Origin: Pararobbsia silviterrae
Lineage (GTDB): Bacteria > Pseudomonadota > Gammaproteobacteria > Burkholderiales > Burkholderiaceae
Direction of reading: 5' to 3'
Length of the DNA stretch: 64,000 nucleotides
NCBI RefSeq assembly: GCF_003628125.1
Contig: NZ_RBZU01000007.1
Coordinates: 236,632-300,631, forward strand
Below, in pieces: positions 27,403 to 36,885 of this stretch (positions within the stretch are counted from its first letter, which is position 1; each line of letters begins with the position of its first letter). Position numbers and translations under genes: made by a program. The notes below the pieces were generated by a model that ran no database searches, was not told the DNA's origin, and worked only from the letters and a program-made list of their open reading frames with translations.

Positions 27403-28317
27403 TCAGGATGCCGCCGACACCGTCTTTTGCGCATCCGCCGCATCGTCACGCGCGACACGCGCGGGATTCAGCACGAATTCGAAATCGAGTGTGCTGAACG
27501 CCGTCGCCGAGTCCGTGCCGTCGGGCGCACGACCTGGCGCGTGCTGCTGCCAATTGGCGATCAGCGACGAGCGCACGCCGAATACCGCATCGGAATCGAG
27601 GTACTTGTCGCCCGAGCGGAACACGTGCGTGATGAGCCGTTCATAGCCCGGCGCTTCGATCATGAAGTGCAGATGCGCGGGACGCCACGGATGACGGCCC
27701 AGCGCGTCGAGCATGCGGCCCACGGGGCCATCGTGCGGAATCGGATACGACTCGGCGGTAATCGACTTGAAATTGAACGTGCCGTCGGCGCGGCCATGCA
27801 ACGATCCCCGTGCCTGGTTTTCGGCGAGATCCGGATTCTGCACATCGTAAAAGCCTTCCGAATCGGCCTGCCAGACGTGGATCAGCGCATGCGGTACGGG
27901 CTCGCCGCCGATCCCCCGAATCGTGCCGCTGACATAACAGGGTTCGCCCTTCGCGCCGTTCGCGACATCGTCGCCGTTCTCGTATTCGGGCGCGTCCTCG
28001 ACGAAAAACGGTCCGAACACCGTGGCCTCCGTACATCCGACAGGCTTGCGATTATTCAGCGCCGTCACCAGCATCGACAGCCCCAGCGTGTCCGAAAGCA
28101 GGATGAATTCCTGACGCTTGTCGTCGGTAATGTGCCCGACGTCGGTCAGGAACTGAATGCCCTTGAACCATTCGTCCTCGGTAAGCCCGACATCGCGCGC
28201 GAAGCTGTGCAGATGCTGGACAAGACTCGTCATGATCTGGCGCAGCCGAGGATTGGCCGCGTTCGCGTGACGCGCGAGAACGATCTGCGTGATCGTGTCT
28301 TCGTTGACGTTTTGCAT
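27403..28317 (-). CDS. Intradiol ring-cleavage dioxygenase (catechol/hydroxyquinol 1,2-dioxygenase type)
   Basis: A 304-residue non-haem Fe(III) enzyme that splits catechol-type rings between the hydroxyls. Start at 28317 follows an AGGAGA site; 27 upstream in-frame codons are not supported. The N-terminal helical linker domain (1 to about 95) includes the dimer region SDTLGLSMLVTALN. The four iron ligands are visible as Tyr157 (GFYDVQ), Tyr191 (SYPIPHDGPVG), His215 and His217 (RPAHLHF). TEATVFGPFFVEDAP is the substrate-pocket strand. Choice between catechol and hydroxyquinol cannot be settled by eye. No muconate or maleylacetate pathway genes surround it. Confidence 0.87.
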   Translation of the reverse strand: MQNVNEDTITQIVLARHANAANPRLRQIMTSLVQHLHSFARDVGLTEDEWFKGIQFLTDVGHITDDKRQEFILLSDTLGLSMLVTALNNRKPVGCTEATVFGPFFVEDAPEYENGDDVANGAKGEPCYVSGTIRGIGGEPVPHALIHVWQADSEGFYDVQNPDLAENQARGSLHGRADGTFNFKSITAESYPIPHDGPVGRMLDALGRHPWRPAHLHFMIEAPGYERLITHVFRSGDKYLDSDAVFGVRSSLIANWQQHAPGRAPDGTDSATAFSTLDFEFVLNPARVARDDAADAQKTVSAAS

Positions 28318-28446
28318 CGTGTGTCTCCTGAATATCTTGAGTTTTGGCTCAGGATAGTCGCTCGACACGCGATAAAAAAGCACGCTCACGGGAAACATTG
28401 TGTCGCTACGCGGGAAAATGCACCCGCCTCGACGGGCTGCGGCCCG

Positions 28447-29352
28447 CTAAGCCGACTTGCCGCGTCGCCTCGCGTAAGCCCGCATCGTGTAGACCGCATA
28501 GTTCTCGAGCGACTGCCGCACGCTGTCCTGCGAGCCCGATAACGTTTGCGAAACATCGTCAGACGGCACGTCGGCCGGCGTGCCGAGTCCATCGTCACTC
28601 TGCACGAATGCCTCGAAACGCATCGCGTCCGCCGTGTGGATCGCACCGTCGAACGGCGGATCGTCGAGCGTGCCGAAAACGACCTCGTCGCACGCGACAA
28701 CATCGCGCCAGCTCGGCAGACTGCCGACCGTATCGGTCCGGTACCGGACCCTGAACAACGTCGGCGTCGCCGTGCGCGTCGTCCAGAGATCGTCGACCGT
28801 GCGCACGGTCCCGTTGAACACGAAGCGCACCCATTGCGTCGACACCGCATCGCTGTGCTCGGCGATGAGTTCGCCGAGCGCGAGCAGCACATAAGGCATA
28901 TCGGATTGCCGAAGACCCGGGTGCGACCAGAGATTCACGGCATCGGCATACGCGACGAGACTGATCAGCCGCGCGATCGTCAGTGCCTCGACTTGCGCTT
29001 TCATGAGGCTGTAATGCGCACGCCAGCGCGCCACGAATGCGGCGCGGTTTTGCCGATGGCAACGTAGATCACGCGCATGCGCGACCTGCAAGGCCTGCGG
29101 CTGCACCGACTGCGCCGCGAGCGGGCATCGGCTCGCGCTCGCGCGTTCGCGATGGACGAAACCGACGGCCGCGCCCTCGTCGTCGACGACGACATCGAGG
29201 GCGTGCCGAAGGCATAGCGGGCATCGCGCGCGACGCTTGCCGGCCGCATCTTCACCGAACTCGCCGAGATAACGGCCAGCATCGATGTCGTGATCCGCCG
29301 ACGGATGAAACGCCCGCGCCAGCAGTAGCTTGTCGAGATTCGTTACGTTCAT
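28447..29352 (-). CDS. Unknown protein with CoiA-like zinc ribbon
   Basis: A 301-residue protein I cannot name. The start at 29352 (MNVTNLDKLLLARAFHPSAD) is chosen because upstream codons look like shadow sequence. Near the N terminus CPLC (44-47) is followed by FVHRE (His67) and SRCPL (Cys76), a C-x2-C...H...C pattern like the zinc ribbon at the start of CoiA-type proteins. A long helical middle follows (AAFVARWRAHYSLMKAQVEA), then a part with DDLWTTRTATPTLFRVRYRT and WRDVVACDEVVFGTLDDPPF that may be a beta-rich domain. No signal peptide or membrane helix. It stands alone between the dioxygenase and prpR, both also on the minus strand. Confidence 0.6.
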   Translation of the reverse strand: MNVTNLDKLLLARAFHPSADHDIDAGRYLGEFGEDAAGKRRARCPLCLRHALDVVVDDEGAAVGFVHRERASASRCPLAAQSVQPQALQVAHARDLRCHRQNRAAFVARWRAHYSLMKAQVEALTIARLISLVAYADAVNLWSHPGLRQSDMPYVLLALGELIAEHSDAVSTQWVRFVFNGTVRTVDDLWTTRTATPTLFRVRYRTDTVGSLPSWRDVVACDEVVFGTLDDPPFDGAIHTADAMRFEAFVQSDDGLGTPADVPSDDVSQTLSGSQDSVRQSLENYAVYTMRAYARRRGKSA

Positions 29353-29858
29353 CGTTGTCACATCGCTGCGGACTGTCTCGATCCGCCATGCGCGCCTCTC
29401 GCGCCTCATGCAAAACGCGGCATGAGCGACGCGTCGCGCGCATCGGTCCGTAACGGACTTGGATGGCACACGGTGTCGCAGTCCATGACCTGCGCGAGGA
29501 TCGGCGGAGGATGCGGGGAAAGGTTGCAGGAGTACAGCAGGCGCGGATTACCGCGGCTGAAACCGGGGCGAATTGAAGCATCGGCCGATGACCGTTTGGA
29601 GACGCAAAAATTACATCTTCATTACAAAAATGGAAATCGTAAGCAAACCCGCCTGTTTGCGCGGCCCGGAGATTTTGTGCGCGCGTCTGTTACAGATTAT
29701 TCAGGACCGGTCGGGCCTGACATATCGCTTCGGCACCGGGCACGCGCGTCACTCCGCGCGCGTCGAAATCACGCCACATTGCGAGGAAAACGGGCGCCGC
29801 CACGCGCGCGACACAAGCGCGACACAAAGACGGCCAACGGCATCACGCGACGCACGAC
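29353..29858. other. Intergenic region between prpR and the zinc-ribbon gene
   Basis: About 500 bases with no credible gene. An AT-rich stretch around 29600-29650 (with CATCTTCATTACAAAAATGG) is a possible promoter area for the zinc-ribbon gene. The part next to prpR probably holds its transcript end, but I see no strong terminator. Confidence 0.4.
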
Positions 29859-31820
29859 TCAAGACGTATTGAGCTTGCGCCAGAGCGTCGTCTTGCTGAT
29901 GCCGAGCGCCTTGCAGACCGCGTCGCGATCGCCGTTCGCGGCGGCGAGCGCCGCGCGGATCTCGTCGGCTTCGACATGCCGGCTGCGTTCGCGCAGCGTC
30001 AACGGCGCGCGTTTCGCGCGCGCATGCGAGCCGAACAGCTCGGGGGCGATCGTCTGCAGCACGTCGCGCGTGAGCAGCCGATCGAGCGCACCGTCGTCGA
30101 CACGCGTCTCGGCCGCGTCGGCGAGCTCGACGGCCACGCGCTCGATGACGTTCTGAAGCTCGCGGACATTCCCGGGCCACGCATAGTGGCGCAGCGATTC
30201 CGCGACGCCGTCGAGCAGCCGTCGCGCCGTCGCGGCATCCCTTACGAGCGCAGTAAGACGCGTTTCACGGCGCGCCGCCTGTACAAGCAGTTCAGCCGCG
30301 AGCGACATCAAGTCCGTCAGACGTTCGCGCAGCGGCGGCAACGCGATGCTCAGGATATTGAGCCGATAGTAGAGATCGGCGCGGAACGTGCCGGACGCGA
30401 CACCTTCCGTCAATCCGCGATGCGTCGCCGCAACGACGCGGATATCGACGCGCGTCGGCTCGGTCGAGCCGAGCCGCACGACCTCGCGCTCTTGCAACAC
30501 ACGCAGCAAACGGCTTTGCAGCGGCAAGGGCATCTCGCCGATTTCATCGAGAAACAGCGTGCCGCGATGCGCGGCTTCGATCAGGCCCGCCTTACCGCCC
30601 TTGCGCGCGCCCGTAAACGCGCCCTCTTCATAGCCGAACAACTCGCTTTCGAGCAGCGCCTCGGGAAATGCGCCGCAATTGATCGCGACGAATGCAAAGT
30701 CATGGCGCGCGCTCAGCGCATGCATGCTCTGCGCGACCATCTCCTTGCCGGTGCCGCTCTCGCCAAGAATCAGCACCGTCGCATCGGATTTCGCATAGCG
30801 CTTCACGAGCGTGCGCACACGCTCGATCGAGGCGGACTCGCCGACGAGATCGCCGAGCCGATAGCGCGCCGTGAACTGCTGCGACCGGCGCCGCGAACGC
30901 ACGGTGCGGTCGAGCCGCTCGACCGCGACGGTCTCCTGAAACGTGAGCACCGTGCCGGCGGCGGCGCCATGGCCCGCGAGCGGCCCGCGATGCACGACGT
31001 AACTGACGCCTCGCACGGAGCCGAGCGTATCGCCGTCGTCCTCGGGCAAGGTGCCCGCGAGATCGGGCGCGAGCGCGAGCAGCGCTTGACCGACCGCGCC
31101 CGCGGGATCGACACCGAGCACGTCGGCGAGCCGCTGATTGATCGCCTCGACATGACCGCGCGCATCGAGCGCCACCACGCCGTCGCGCATGTGCTGAAGC
31201 AGATTGTCGAGCCGCTGGCGGCGTACAGCCTCGCCGCGCATCGCATGCGCGACTTCGAGCGCCGTATCGAACGCCGACCGGATCGACGCGCGCGAATAGA
31301 CGAACACCGCCGCCATCCCCGCGCGCGCCGCGAGATCCGTCACGAGCCCCGGCCCCACGACCGCGCCGATCCCGCGTTCACGCAGTTCGAGCACACAGCG
31401 CTCGGCGTCCTGCGCGGAGTCGTAGGTCGCGAACACGACTTCGATGCCGTACGCGGCGGCAAAACGGCGGACTTCGTCGAGCGTGTCGCCATGCGTGACG
31501 AGCGCGACCGACTCGGCCTCGCGACGCGCGCGCGCCAGCGCCTCCATGACGTCGAACCCGGTCGGATTGATGACGACGACGGGCGCGGCCGCGCGCGTCT
31601 TCAGATACGCGCCGTTCGAGCCGCCCGCGATGACGACGTCGGGCCGGCCGCCGCCGGCCGCCGCGATCTCGCGCACGGCGTCGTCGAACCCGCGCGAGAC
31701 GACACGGACCTCGGCGCGCCCTTCGTATTCGGCGGCGATATCGACGAACAAATCGCGCAACCGGCTGATTCCGACGGCCCAGATCCTCGGCCGCGGCCCC
31801 ACATCGACGGACTCAAGCAT
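29859..31820 (-). CDS. prpR: Sigma-54-dependent activator of propionate catabolism
   Basis: A 653-residue enhancer-binding protein. Order: PrpR_N sensor (1 to about 190, with VVIAGGSNGAYLKTRAAAPV and VVGPGLVTDLA), PAS-like domain (about 200-300), AAA+ domain with Walker A GESGTGKE (353-360), the sigma-54 contact loop GAFTGA (400-405) and Walker B TLFLDEIGEMPL, and a Fis-type helix-turn-helix at the end (VCKALGISKTTLWRKLNTS). In Salmonella PrpR senses 2-methylcitrate. It is divergent from prpB; the 200-base gap contains a -24/-12 promoter facing prpB and two palindromes. Confidence 0.95.
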   Translation of the reverse strand: MLESVDVGPRPRIWAVGISRLRDLFVDIAAEYEGRAEVRVVSRGFDDAVREIAAAGGGRPDVVIAGGSNGAYLKTRAAAPVVVINPTGFDVMEALARARREAESVALVTHGDTLDEVRRFAAAYGIEVVFATYDSAQDAERCVLELRERGIGAVVGPGLVTDLAARAGMAAVFVYSRASIRSAFDTALEVAHAMRGEAVRRQRLDNLLQHMRDGVVALDARGHVEAINQRLADVLGVDPAGAVGQALLALAPDLAGTLPEDDGDTLGSVRGVSYVVHRGPLAGHGAAAGTVLTFQETVAVERLDRTVRSRRRSQQFTARYRLGDLVGESASIERVRTLVKRYAKSDATVLILGESGTGKEMVAQSMHALSARHDFAFVAINCGAFPEALLESELFGYEEGAFTGARKGGKAGLIEAAHRGTLFLDEIGEMPLPLQSRLLRVLQEREVVRLGSTEPTRVDIRVVAATHRGLTEGVASGTFRADLYYRLNILSIALPPLRERLTDLMSLAAELLVQAARRETRLTALVRDAATARRLLDGVAESLRHYAWPGNVRELQNVIERVAVELADAAETRVDDGALDRLLTRDVLQTIAPELFGSHARAKRAPLTLRERSRHVEADEIRAALAAANGDRDAVCKALGISKTTLWRKLNTS

Positions 31821-31874
31821 CCACGCGCACCCATTTACTCAAGAATCATCCAGTCGGCGTAGTATGCATGCGTG

Positions 31875-31911
31875 TTTTCGAAATCGAAATCTCGGATTGC
31901 ATTTCTGAAAT
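31875..31911. promoter_or_regulatory. Candidate PrpR enhancer palindromes
   Basis: TTTTCGAAAT (31875-31884) and ATTTCTGAAAT (31901-31911) are inverted repeats built on the same TTTC/GAAA half-sites, about 27 bases between centres, 70-100 bases upstream of the sigma-54 element. That is the usual enhancer distance for such activators. Binding by PrpR is inferred. Confidence 0.5.
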
Positions 31912-31976
31912 TCCGACACAGACATCGATGCTCGCATCCCTTGACGAATCAGGGACTTAAGATACGGCCACGACGA

Positions 31977-31992
31977 TGGCCCGCTTCCTGCT
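31977..31992 (+). promoter_or_regulatory. Sigma-54 (-24/-12) promoter of prpBC-acnD-prpF
   Basis: TGGCCCGCTTCCTGCT has the invariant GG (31978-31979) and GC (31990-31991) exactly 10 bases apart. Transcription would begin near 32003, 18 bases before the prpB ATG. It faces away from prpR, whose product is a sigma-54 activator. Confidence 0.75.
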
Positions 31993-32020
31993 TAGAGGGC
32001 CCGTCCCTTCTGGAGGTCCA

Positions 32021-32917
32021 ATGAACACCGCACAACGACACCTTTCGAGCGCGGGCGCGAAATTCCGCGCCGCCGTCACTGAAGAACGCCCGCTGCAGGT
32101 CGTCGGCGCGATCACCGCGTATGCCGCGAAAATGGCCGAGGCCGTCGGCTTCAAGGCCTTGTATCTGTCGGGCGGCGGCGTCGCTGCGAACTCGCTCGGC
32201 ATTCCCGATCTCGGCATCAGCACGATGGACGACGTGCTGATCGACGCGCGCCGCATCACGGATGCGTCGGGCCTGCCGCTGCTCGTCGATATCGATACCG
32301 GCTGGGGCGGTGCATTCAATATCGCGCGCACCGTGCGGTCGTTCATCAAGGCCGGCGTCGCGGCCGTGCATCTCGAGGACCAGGTCGGCCAGAAACGCTG
32401 CGGCCACCGGCCGGGCAAGGAAGTCGTCGCAAAGGAAGAAATGGTCGATCGCGTGAAGGCCGCCGTCGACGCGCGGACCGACGACGGCTTCGTGATCATG
32501 GCGCGCACCGACGCGGCTGCGGCCGAGGGCATCGATGCCGCGATCGAGCGCGCGGTCGCGTATGTCGAGGCCGGCGCCGATATGATCTTCCCCGAAGCGA
32601 TGCGCACGCTCGACGACTACCGCCGCTTCAAGGCCGCGGTCAAGGTGCCGATCCTCGCGAATCTCACGGAATTCGGCTCGACGCCCCTCTTCACGATCGA
32701 CGAATTGCGCGACGCGAACGTCGATATCGCGCTCTATTGCTGTGGCGCGTATCGTGCAATGAACGCCGCGGCGCTCAATTTCTACGAGACCGTCAAGCGC
32801 GACGGCACGCAAAAGGCTGCCGTCGAAACGATGCAGTCGCGCAACGACCTCTACGCGTACCTCGGCTATCACGCGTACGAGCAGAAGCTCGACGCGCTGT
32901 TCGCCGCGCAGAAATAA
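32021..32917 (+). CDS. prpB: 2-methylisocitrate lyase
   Basis: A 298-residue enzyme splitting 2-methylisocitrate into pyruvate and succinate, last step of the 2-methylcitrate cycle. The ATG at 32021 follows a GGAGG site. Signatures are [11 protein letters not shown] (substrate phosphate-like loop), [10 protein letters not shown] with Mg ligands, and the catalytic loop [12 protein letters not shown] (from Lys125, Cys127 being the general acid/base). Length fits PrpB. First gene of the operon. Confidence 0.97.
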   Translation: MNTAQRHLSSAGAKFRAAVTEERPLQVVGAITAYAAKMAEAVGFKALYLSGGGVAANSLGIPDLGISTMDDVLIDARRITDASGLPLLVDIDTGWGGAFNIARTVRSFIKAGVAAVHLEDQVGQKRCGHRPGKEVVAKEEMVDRVKAAVDARTDDGFVIMARTDAAAAEGIDAAIERAVAYVEAGADMIFPEAMRTLDDYRRFKAAVKVPILANLTEFGSTPLFTIDELRDANVDIALYCCGAYRAMNAAALNFYETVKRDGTQKAAVETMQSRNDLYAYLGYHAYEQKLDALFAAQK

Positions 32918-32993
32918 GCGCGCGGCGCGCGCAATCGACGACGATGAAGCACCCCTTATTTCCAAGAACATTCGGATGGCAGGAGATCGCAGC

Positions 32994-34151
32994 ATGAGCG
33001 AAGCAGACAACACCAAGCCCGCCTTCAAGCCCAAGAAGTCCGTCGCGCTGTCGGGCGTCACGGCCGGCAACACGGCGCTGTGCACGGTCGGCCGTACCGG
33101 CAACGACCTTCACTATCGCGGCTACGACATCCTCGATCTCGCGGGCGCATGCGAATTCGAGGAAGTCGCGCATTTGCTCGTGCACGGCAAGCTGCCGAAC
33201 AAGGCGGAACTCGCGGCCTACAAGCGCAAGCTCAAGGCCTTGCGCGGCCTGCCCGCGAACGTCAAGGCCGCGCTCGAATGGGTGCCCGCCTCGGCGCATC
33301 CGATGGACGTCATGCGCACGGGCGTCTCCGTGCTCGGCACCGTGCTGCCCGAGAAGGACGACCACAATCTGCCCGGCGCGCGCGACATCGCCGACCGCCT
33401 GCTCGCCTCGCTCGGTTCGATCCTGCTCTACTGGTACCACTACTCGCACAACGGCAAGCGCATCGAAGTCGAGACCGACGACGATTCGATCGGCGGCCAC
33501 TTCCTGCATCTGCTGCACGGCGCGCCGCCGCCGAAATCGTGGGTCGATGCGATGCACGTGTCGCTGAACCTGTATGCCGAGCACGAATTCAACGCGTCGA
33601 CGTTCACGGGCCGCGTGATCGCGGGCACGGGTTCGGACATGTACTCGGCCGTCACGGGCGCGATCGGCGCGCTGCGCGGTCCGAAGCACGGCGGCGCGAA
33701 CGAAGTCGCGTTCGAAATCCAGACCCGCTATGCCGACCCCGACGAAGCCGAGGCCGATATTCGCCGGCGCGTCGAGAACAAGGAAGTCGTGATCGGTTTC
33801 GGCCATCCCGTCTATACGATCTCCGATCCGCGCAACAAGGTCATCAAGGAAGTCGCGCGCAAGCTCTCGAAGGACGCGTCGAACACGAAGCTCTTCGATA
33901 TCGCCGAGCGTCTCGAATCCGTCATGTGGGATGCGAAGAAGATGTTCCCGAACCTCGACTGGTTCAGCGCCGTCTCGTACCACATGATGGGCGTGCCGAC
34001 CGCGATGTTCACGCCGGTCTTCGTGATCTCGCGGATCTCGGGCTGGGCCGCGCACATCATCGAACAACGTATCGACAACAAGATCATTCGCCCGAGCGCG
34101 AACTACACGGGCCCCGAGGACCTGCCGTTCGTGCCGCTCGCGAAGCGCTGA
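32994..34151 (+). CDS. prpC: 2-methylcitrate synthase
   Basis: A 385-residue citrate-synthase-family enzyme condensing propionyl-CoA with oxaloacetate. The ATG at 32994 has an AGGAG site; six earlier in-frame codons are rejected. Catalytic blocks are [22 protein letters not shown] and the family signature [14 protein letters not shown]. The short prpC-type N terminus ([20 protein letters not shown]) separates it from housekeeping GltA. It lies 76 bases after prpB. Confidence 0.96.
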   Translation: MSEADNTKPAFKPKKSVALSGVTAGNTALCTVGRTGNDLHYRGYDILDLAGACEFEEVAHLLVHGKLPNKAELAAYKRKLKALRGLPANVKAALEWVPASAHPMDVMRTGVSVLGTVLPEKDDHNLPGARDIADRLLASLGSILLYWYHYSHNGKRIEVETDDDSIGGHFLHLLHGAPPPKSWVDAMHVSLNLYAEHEFNASTFTGRVIAGTGSDMYSAVTGAIGALRGPKHGGANEVAFEIQTRYADPDEAEADIRRRVENKEVVIGFGHPVYTISDPRNKVIKEVARKLSKDASNTKLFDIAERLESVMWDAKKMFPNLDWFSAVSYHMMGVPTAMFTPVFVISRISGWAAHIIEQRIDNKIIRPSANYTGPEDLPFVPLAKR

Positions 34152-34163
34152 GCGCACGACCCC

Positions 34164-34184
34164 GACGCGCGCTCGGCGCGCGTC
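34164..34184 (+). other. Stem-loop between prpC and acnD
   Basis: GACGCGCGC (34164-34172) and GCGCGCGTC (34176-34184) pair perfectly around TCG, 12 bases after the prpC stop. No T-run, so probably an intra-operon RNA element that partly uncouples prpC from acnD. Confidence 0.5.
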
Positions 34185-34267
34185 GCGTCCCTCACGAACC
34201 GAGCCGCCGCGACACGCTTCGAGCCTCTTCGACGTGCATGACGGCGACCTAACGACGTCCCCAGATC

Positions 34268-36865
34268 ATGAATACCGCCTATCGCAAACCCCTGCCCGGG
34301 ACCTCGCTCGACTACTTCGATACGCGCGCCGCGATCGAGGCCATCGCGCCCGGCGCCTACGACCGCTTGCCCTATACGTCGCGCGTGCACGCCGAGAACC
34401 TCGTGCGCCGCTGCGATCCCGCAACGCTGACGGCTTCGCTCGAACAGATCATCGAGCGCAAGCGCGATCTCGACTTCCCGTGGTTTCCCGCGCGCGTCGT
34501 CTGCCACGACATCCTCGGCCAGACCGCGCTCGTCGATCTCGCGGGCCTGCGCGATGCGATCGCCGCGCAAGGCGGCGACCCTGCGCTCGTGAATCCCGTC
34601 GTGCCTACGCAGCTTGTCGTCGACCACTCGCTCGCGGTCGAATGCGGCGGCTTCGACAAGGATGCGTTCGCGAAGAATCGCGCGATCGAGGACCGTCGCA
34701 ACGAAGACCGCTTCGATTTCATCAACTGGACGAAGAAGGCGTTTCGCAACGTCGACGTGATTCCGCCGGGCAACGGCATCCTGCATCAGATCAACCTCGA
34801 ACGCATGAGCCCGGTGATCCAGGTCGCCGACGGCGTCGCGTATCCCGACACGCTCGTCGGCACCGACTCGCATACGCCGATGGTCGATGCGCTCGGCGTG
34901 ATCGCGATCGGCGTCGGCGGGCTCGAAGCCGAGAGCGTCATGCTCGGCCGCGCATCGTGGATGCGTCTGCCGGATATCGTCGGCGTCGAGCTCTCGGGCC
35001 AACCGCAACCCGGCATCACGGCGACCGATATCGTGCTCGCGCTGACCGAATTCCTGCGCAAGGAAAAGGTCGTCTCGTCGTATCTCGAGTTCTATGGCCA
35101 AGGCGCGGCGCGCCTCACGCTCGGCGATCGTGCGACGATCGCGAACATGGCGCCCGAATTCGGCGCGACCGCCGCGATGTTCTATATCGACGAGCAAACG
35201 ATCCGATATCTGAAGCTCACGGGCCGCGACGACGCGCTCGTGCGTCTCGTCGAGACCTACGCGAAGCACACGGGTCTCTGGGCCGACAGCCTCGCGAACG
35301 CCGAGTACGAGCGCGTGCTCAAGTTCGATCTGTCGAGCGTCGTGCGTACGATCGCGGGTCCGTCGAATCCGCACAAGCGCGTGCCGACATCGGAACTTGC
35401 CGCGCGCGGCATCAGCGGCACGGTCGAGAACGAACCGGGCCGCATGCCCGACGGCGCCGTGATCATCGCCGCCATCACGAGCTGCACGAACACGAACAAC
35501 CCGCGCAACATGATCGCGGCCGGCCTGCTCGCGCGTAACGCGAACCGCCGCGGCCTCACGCGCAAGCCCTGGGCCAAGACCTCGCTCGCGCCGGGCTCGA
35601 AAGCCGTCACGCTGTATCTCGAGGAAGCCGGTCTGCTGCCCGAGCTCGAACGGCTCGGCTTCGGCGTCGTCGCCTATGCATGCACGTCGTGCAACGGCAT
35701 GTCGGGTGCGCTCGATCCCGCGATTCAGCGCGAGATCGTCGAGCACGATCTGTATGCGACGGCGGTACTCTCGGGCAACCGGAATTTCGACGGACGCATT
35801 CATCCGTACGCGAAACAGGCGTTCCTCGCCTCGCCGCCGCTCGTCGTCGCCTATGCGATCGCGGGCACGATCCGCTTCGATATCGAACAGGACGTGCTCG
35901 GCATCGATGCCGACGGCCGGTCCGTCACGCTCAAGGACATCTGGCCGAGCGACGAAGAGATCGACGCGGTCGTCGCGTCGAGCGTCAAGCCCGAACAGTT
36001 CCGCAAGGTCTACGAGCCGATGTTCGCGCTGCGCGCCGACGACGGCGAAACCGCGGCCCCGCTCTACGACTGGCGCGCGCAAAGCACGTATATCCGGCGT
36101 CCGCCGTACTGGGAAGGCGCGCTCGCCGGCGCGCGCACGCTCACGGGCATGCGCGCGCTCGCGGTGCTCGGCGACAACATCACGACCGACCACCTGTCGC
36201 CGTCGAACGCGATCCTGCTCGACAGCGCCGCGGGCGAATACCTCGCGAAGATGGGCCTGCCCGAGGAGGACTTCAATTCGTACGCGACGCACCGCGGCGA
36301 TCATCTGACCGCGCAGCGCGCAACGTTCGCGAACCCGACGCTCAAGAACGAGATGGTCCGCGAGGACGGCAAGGTCAAAGCCGGATCGCTCGCGCGCATC
36401 GAGCCCGACGGCACAGTCACGCGCATGTGGGAAGCGATCGAGACGTATATGGAGCGCAAGCAGCCGCTGATCGTCATCGCGGGCGCCGACTACGGTCAAG
36501 GCTCGTCGCGCGACTGGGCCGCGAAGGGCGTGCGGCTCGCGGGCACCGAAGCGATCGTCGCCGAAGGCTTCGAGCGGATCCACCGGACGAATCTCGTCGG
36601 CATGGGCGTGCTGCCGCTCGAATTCAAGCCCGGCACGAACCGCCTCACGCTCGGCATCGACGGCACGGAAACCTTCGACGTGATCGGCGCGCGCGAACCG
36701 CGCGCCGATCTCACGCTCGTGATCCATCGCCGCGACGGCGCGCGCGACGAGGTCTGCGTGACATGCCGCCTCGATACCGCCGAGGAAGTCTCGATCTACG
36801 AAGCCGGCGGCGTGCTCCAGCGCTTTGCGCAGGATTTTCTCGAATCGTCGAAGACCGCAGCTTGA
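34268..36865 (+). CDS. acnD: Fe/S-dependent 2-methylcitrate dehydratase
   Basis: An 865-residue aconitase-superfamily enzyme that, with PrpF, replaces PrpD. The 4Fe-4S ligands are Cys406 in ITSCTNTNNPRN and Cys472/Cys475 in ACTSCNGMSG. Other blocks are LVDLAGLRDAIAAQGGDP, TDSHTPMVDALGVIAIGVGG, SGNRNFDGRIHP and the swivel domain GADYGQGSSRDWAAKGVRLA. The opening MNTAYRKPLPGTSLDYFDTR is typical of AcnD rather than AcnA. It is downstream of prpC by 116 bases and upstream of prpF by 20. Confidence 0.96.
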   Translation: MNTAYRKPLPGTSLDYFDTRAAIEAIAPGAYDRLPYTSRVHAENLVRRCDPATLTASLEQIIERKRDLDFPWFPARVVCHDILGQTALVDLAGLRDAIAAQGGDPALVNPVVPTQLVVDHSLAVECGGFDKDAFAKNRAIEDRRNEDRFDFINWTKKAFRNVDVIPPGNGILHQINLERMSPVIQVADGVAYPDTLVGTDSHTPMVDALGVIAIGVGGLEAESVMLGRASWMRLPDIVGVELSGQPQPGITATDIVLALTEFLRKEKVVSSYLEFYGQGAARLTLGDRATIANMAPEFGATAAMFYIDEQTIRYLKLTGRDDALVRLVETYAKHTGLWADSLANAEYERVLKFDLSSVVRTIAGPSNPHKRVPTSELAARGISGTVENEPGRMPDGAVIIAAITSCTNTNNPRNMIAAGLLARNANRRGLTRKPWAKTSLAPGSKAVTLYLEEAGLLPELERLGFGVVAYACTSCNGMSGALDPAIQREIVEHDLYATAVLSGNRNFDGRIHPYAKQAFLASPPLVVAYAIAGTIRFDIEQDVLGIDADGRSVTLKDIWPSDEEIDAVVASSVKPEQFRKVYEPMFALRADDGETAAPLYDWRAQSTYIRRPPYWEGALAGARTLTGMRALAVLGDNITTDHLSPSNAILLDSAAGEYLAKMGLPEEDFNSYATHRGDHLTAQRATFANPTLKNEMVREDGKVKAGSLARIEPDGTVTRMWEAIETYMERKQPLIVIAGADYGQGSSRDWAAKGVRLAGTEAIVAEGFERIHRTNLVGMGVLPLEFKPGTNRLTLGIDGTETFDVIGAREPRADLTLVIHRRDGARDEVCVTCRLDTAEEVSIYEAGGVLQRFAQDFLESSKTAA

Positions 36866-36885
36866 CCCATAAGGACCGTTACACC

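Noticed and set aside
34103-36727. Open frame of 874 codons on the minus strand
   Set aside because: Antisense shadow of acnD, with the same skewed composition and no recognisable motif.
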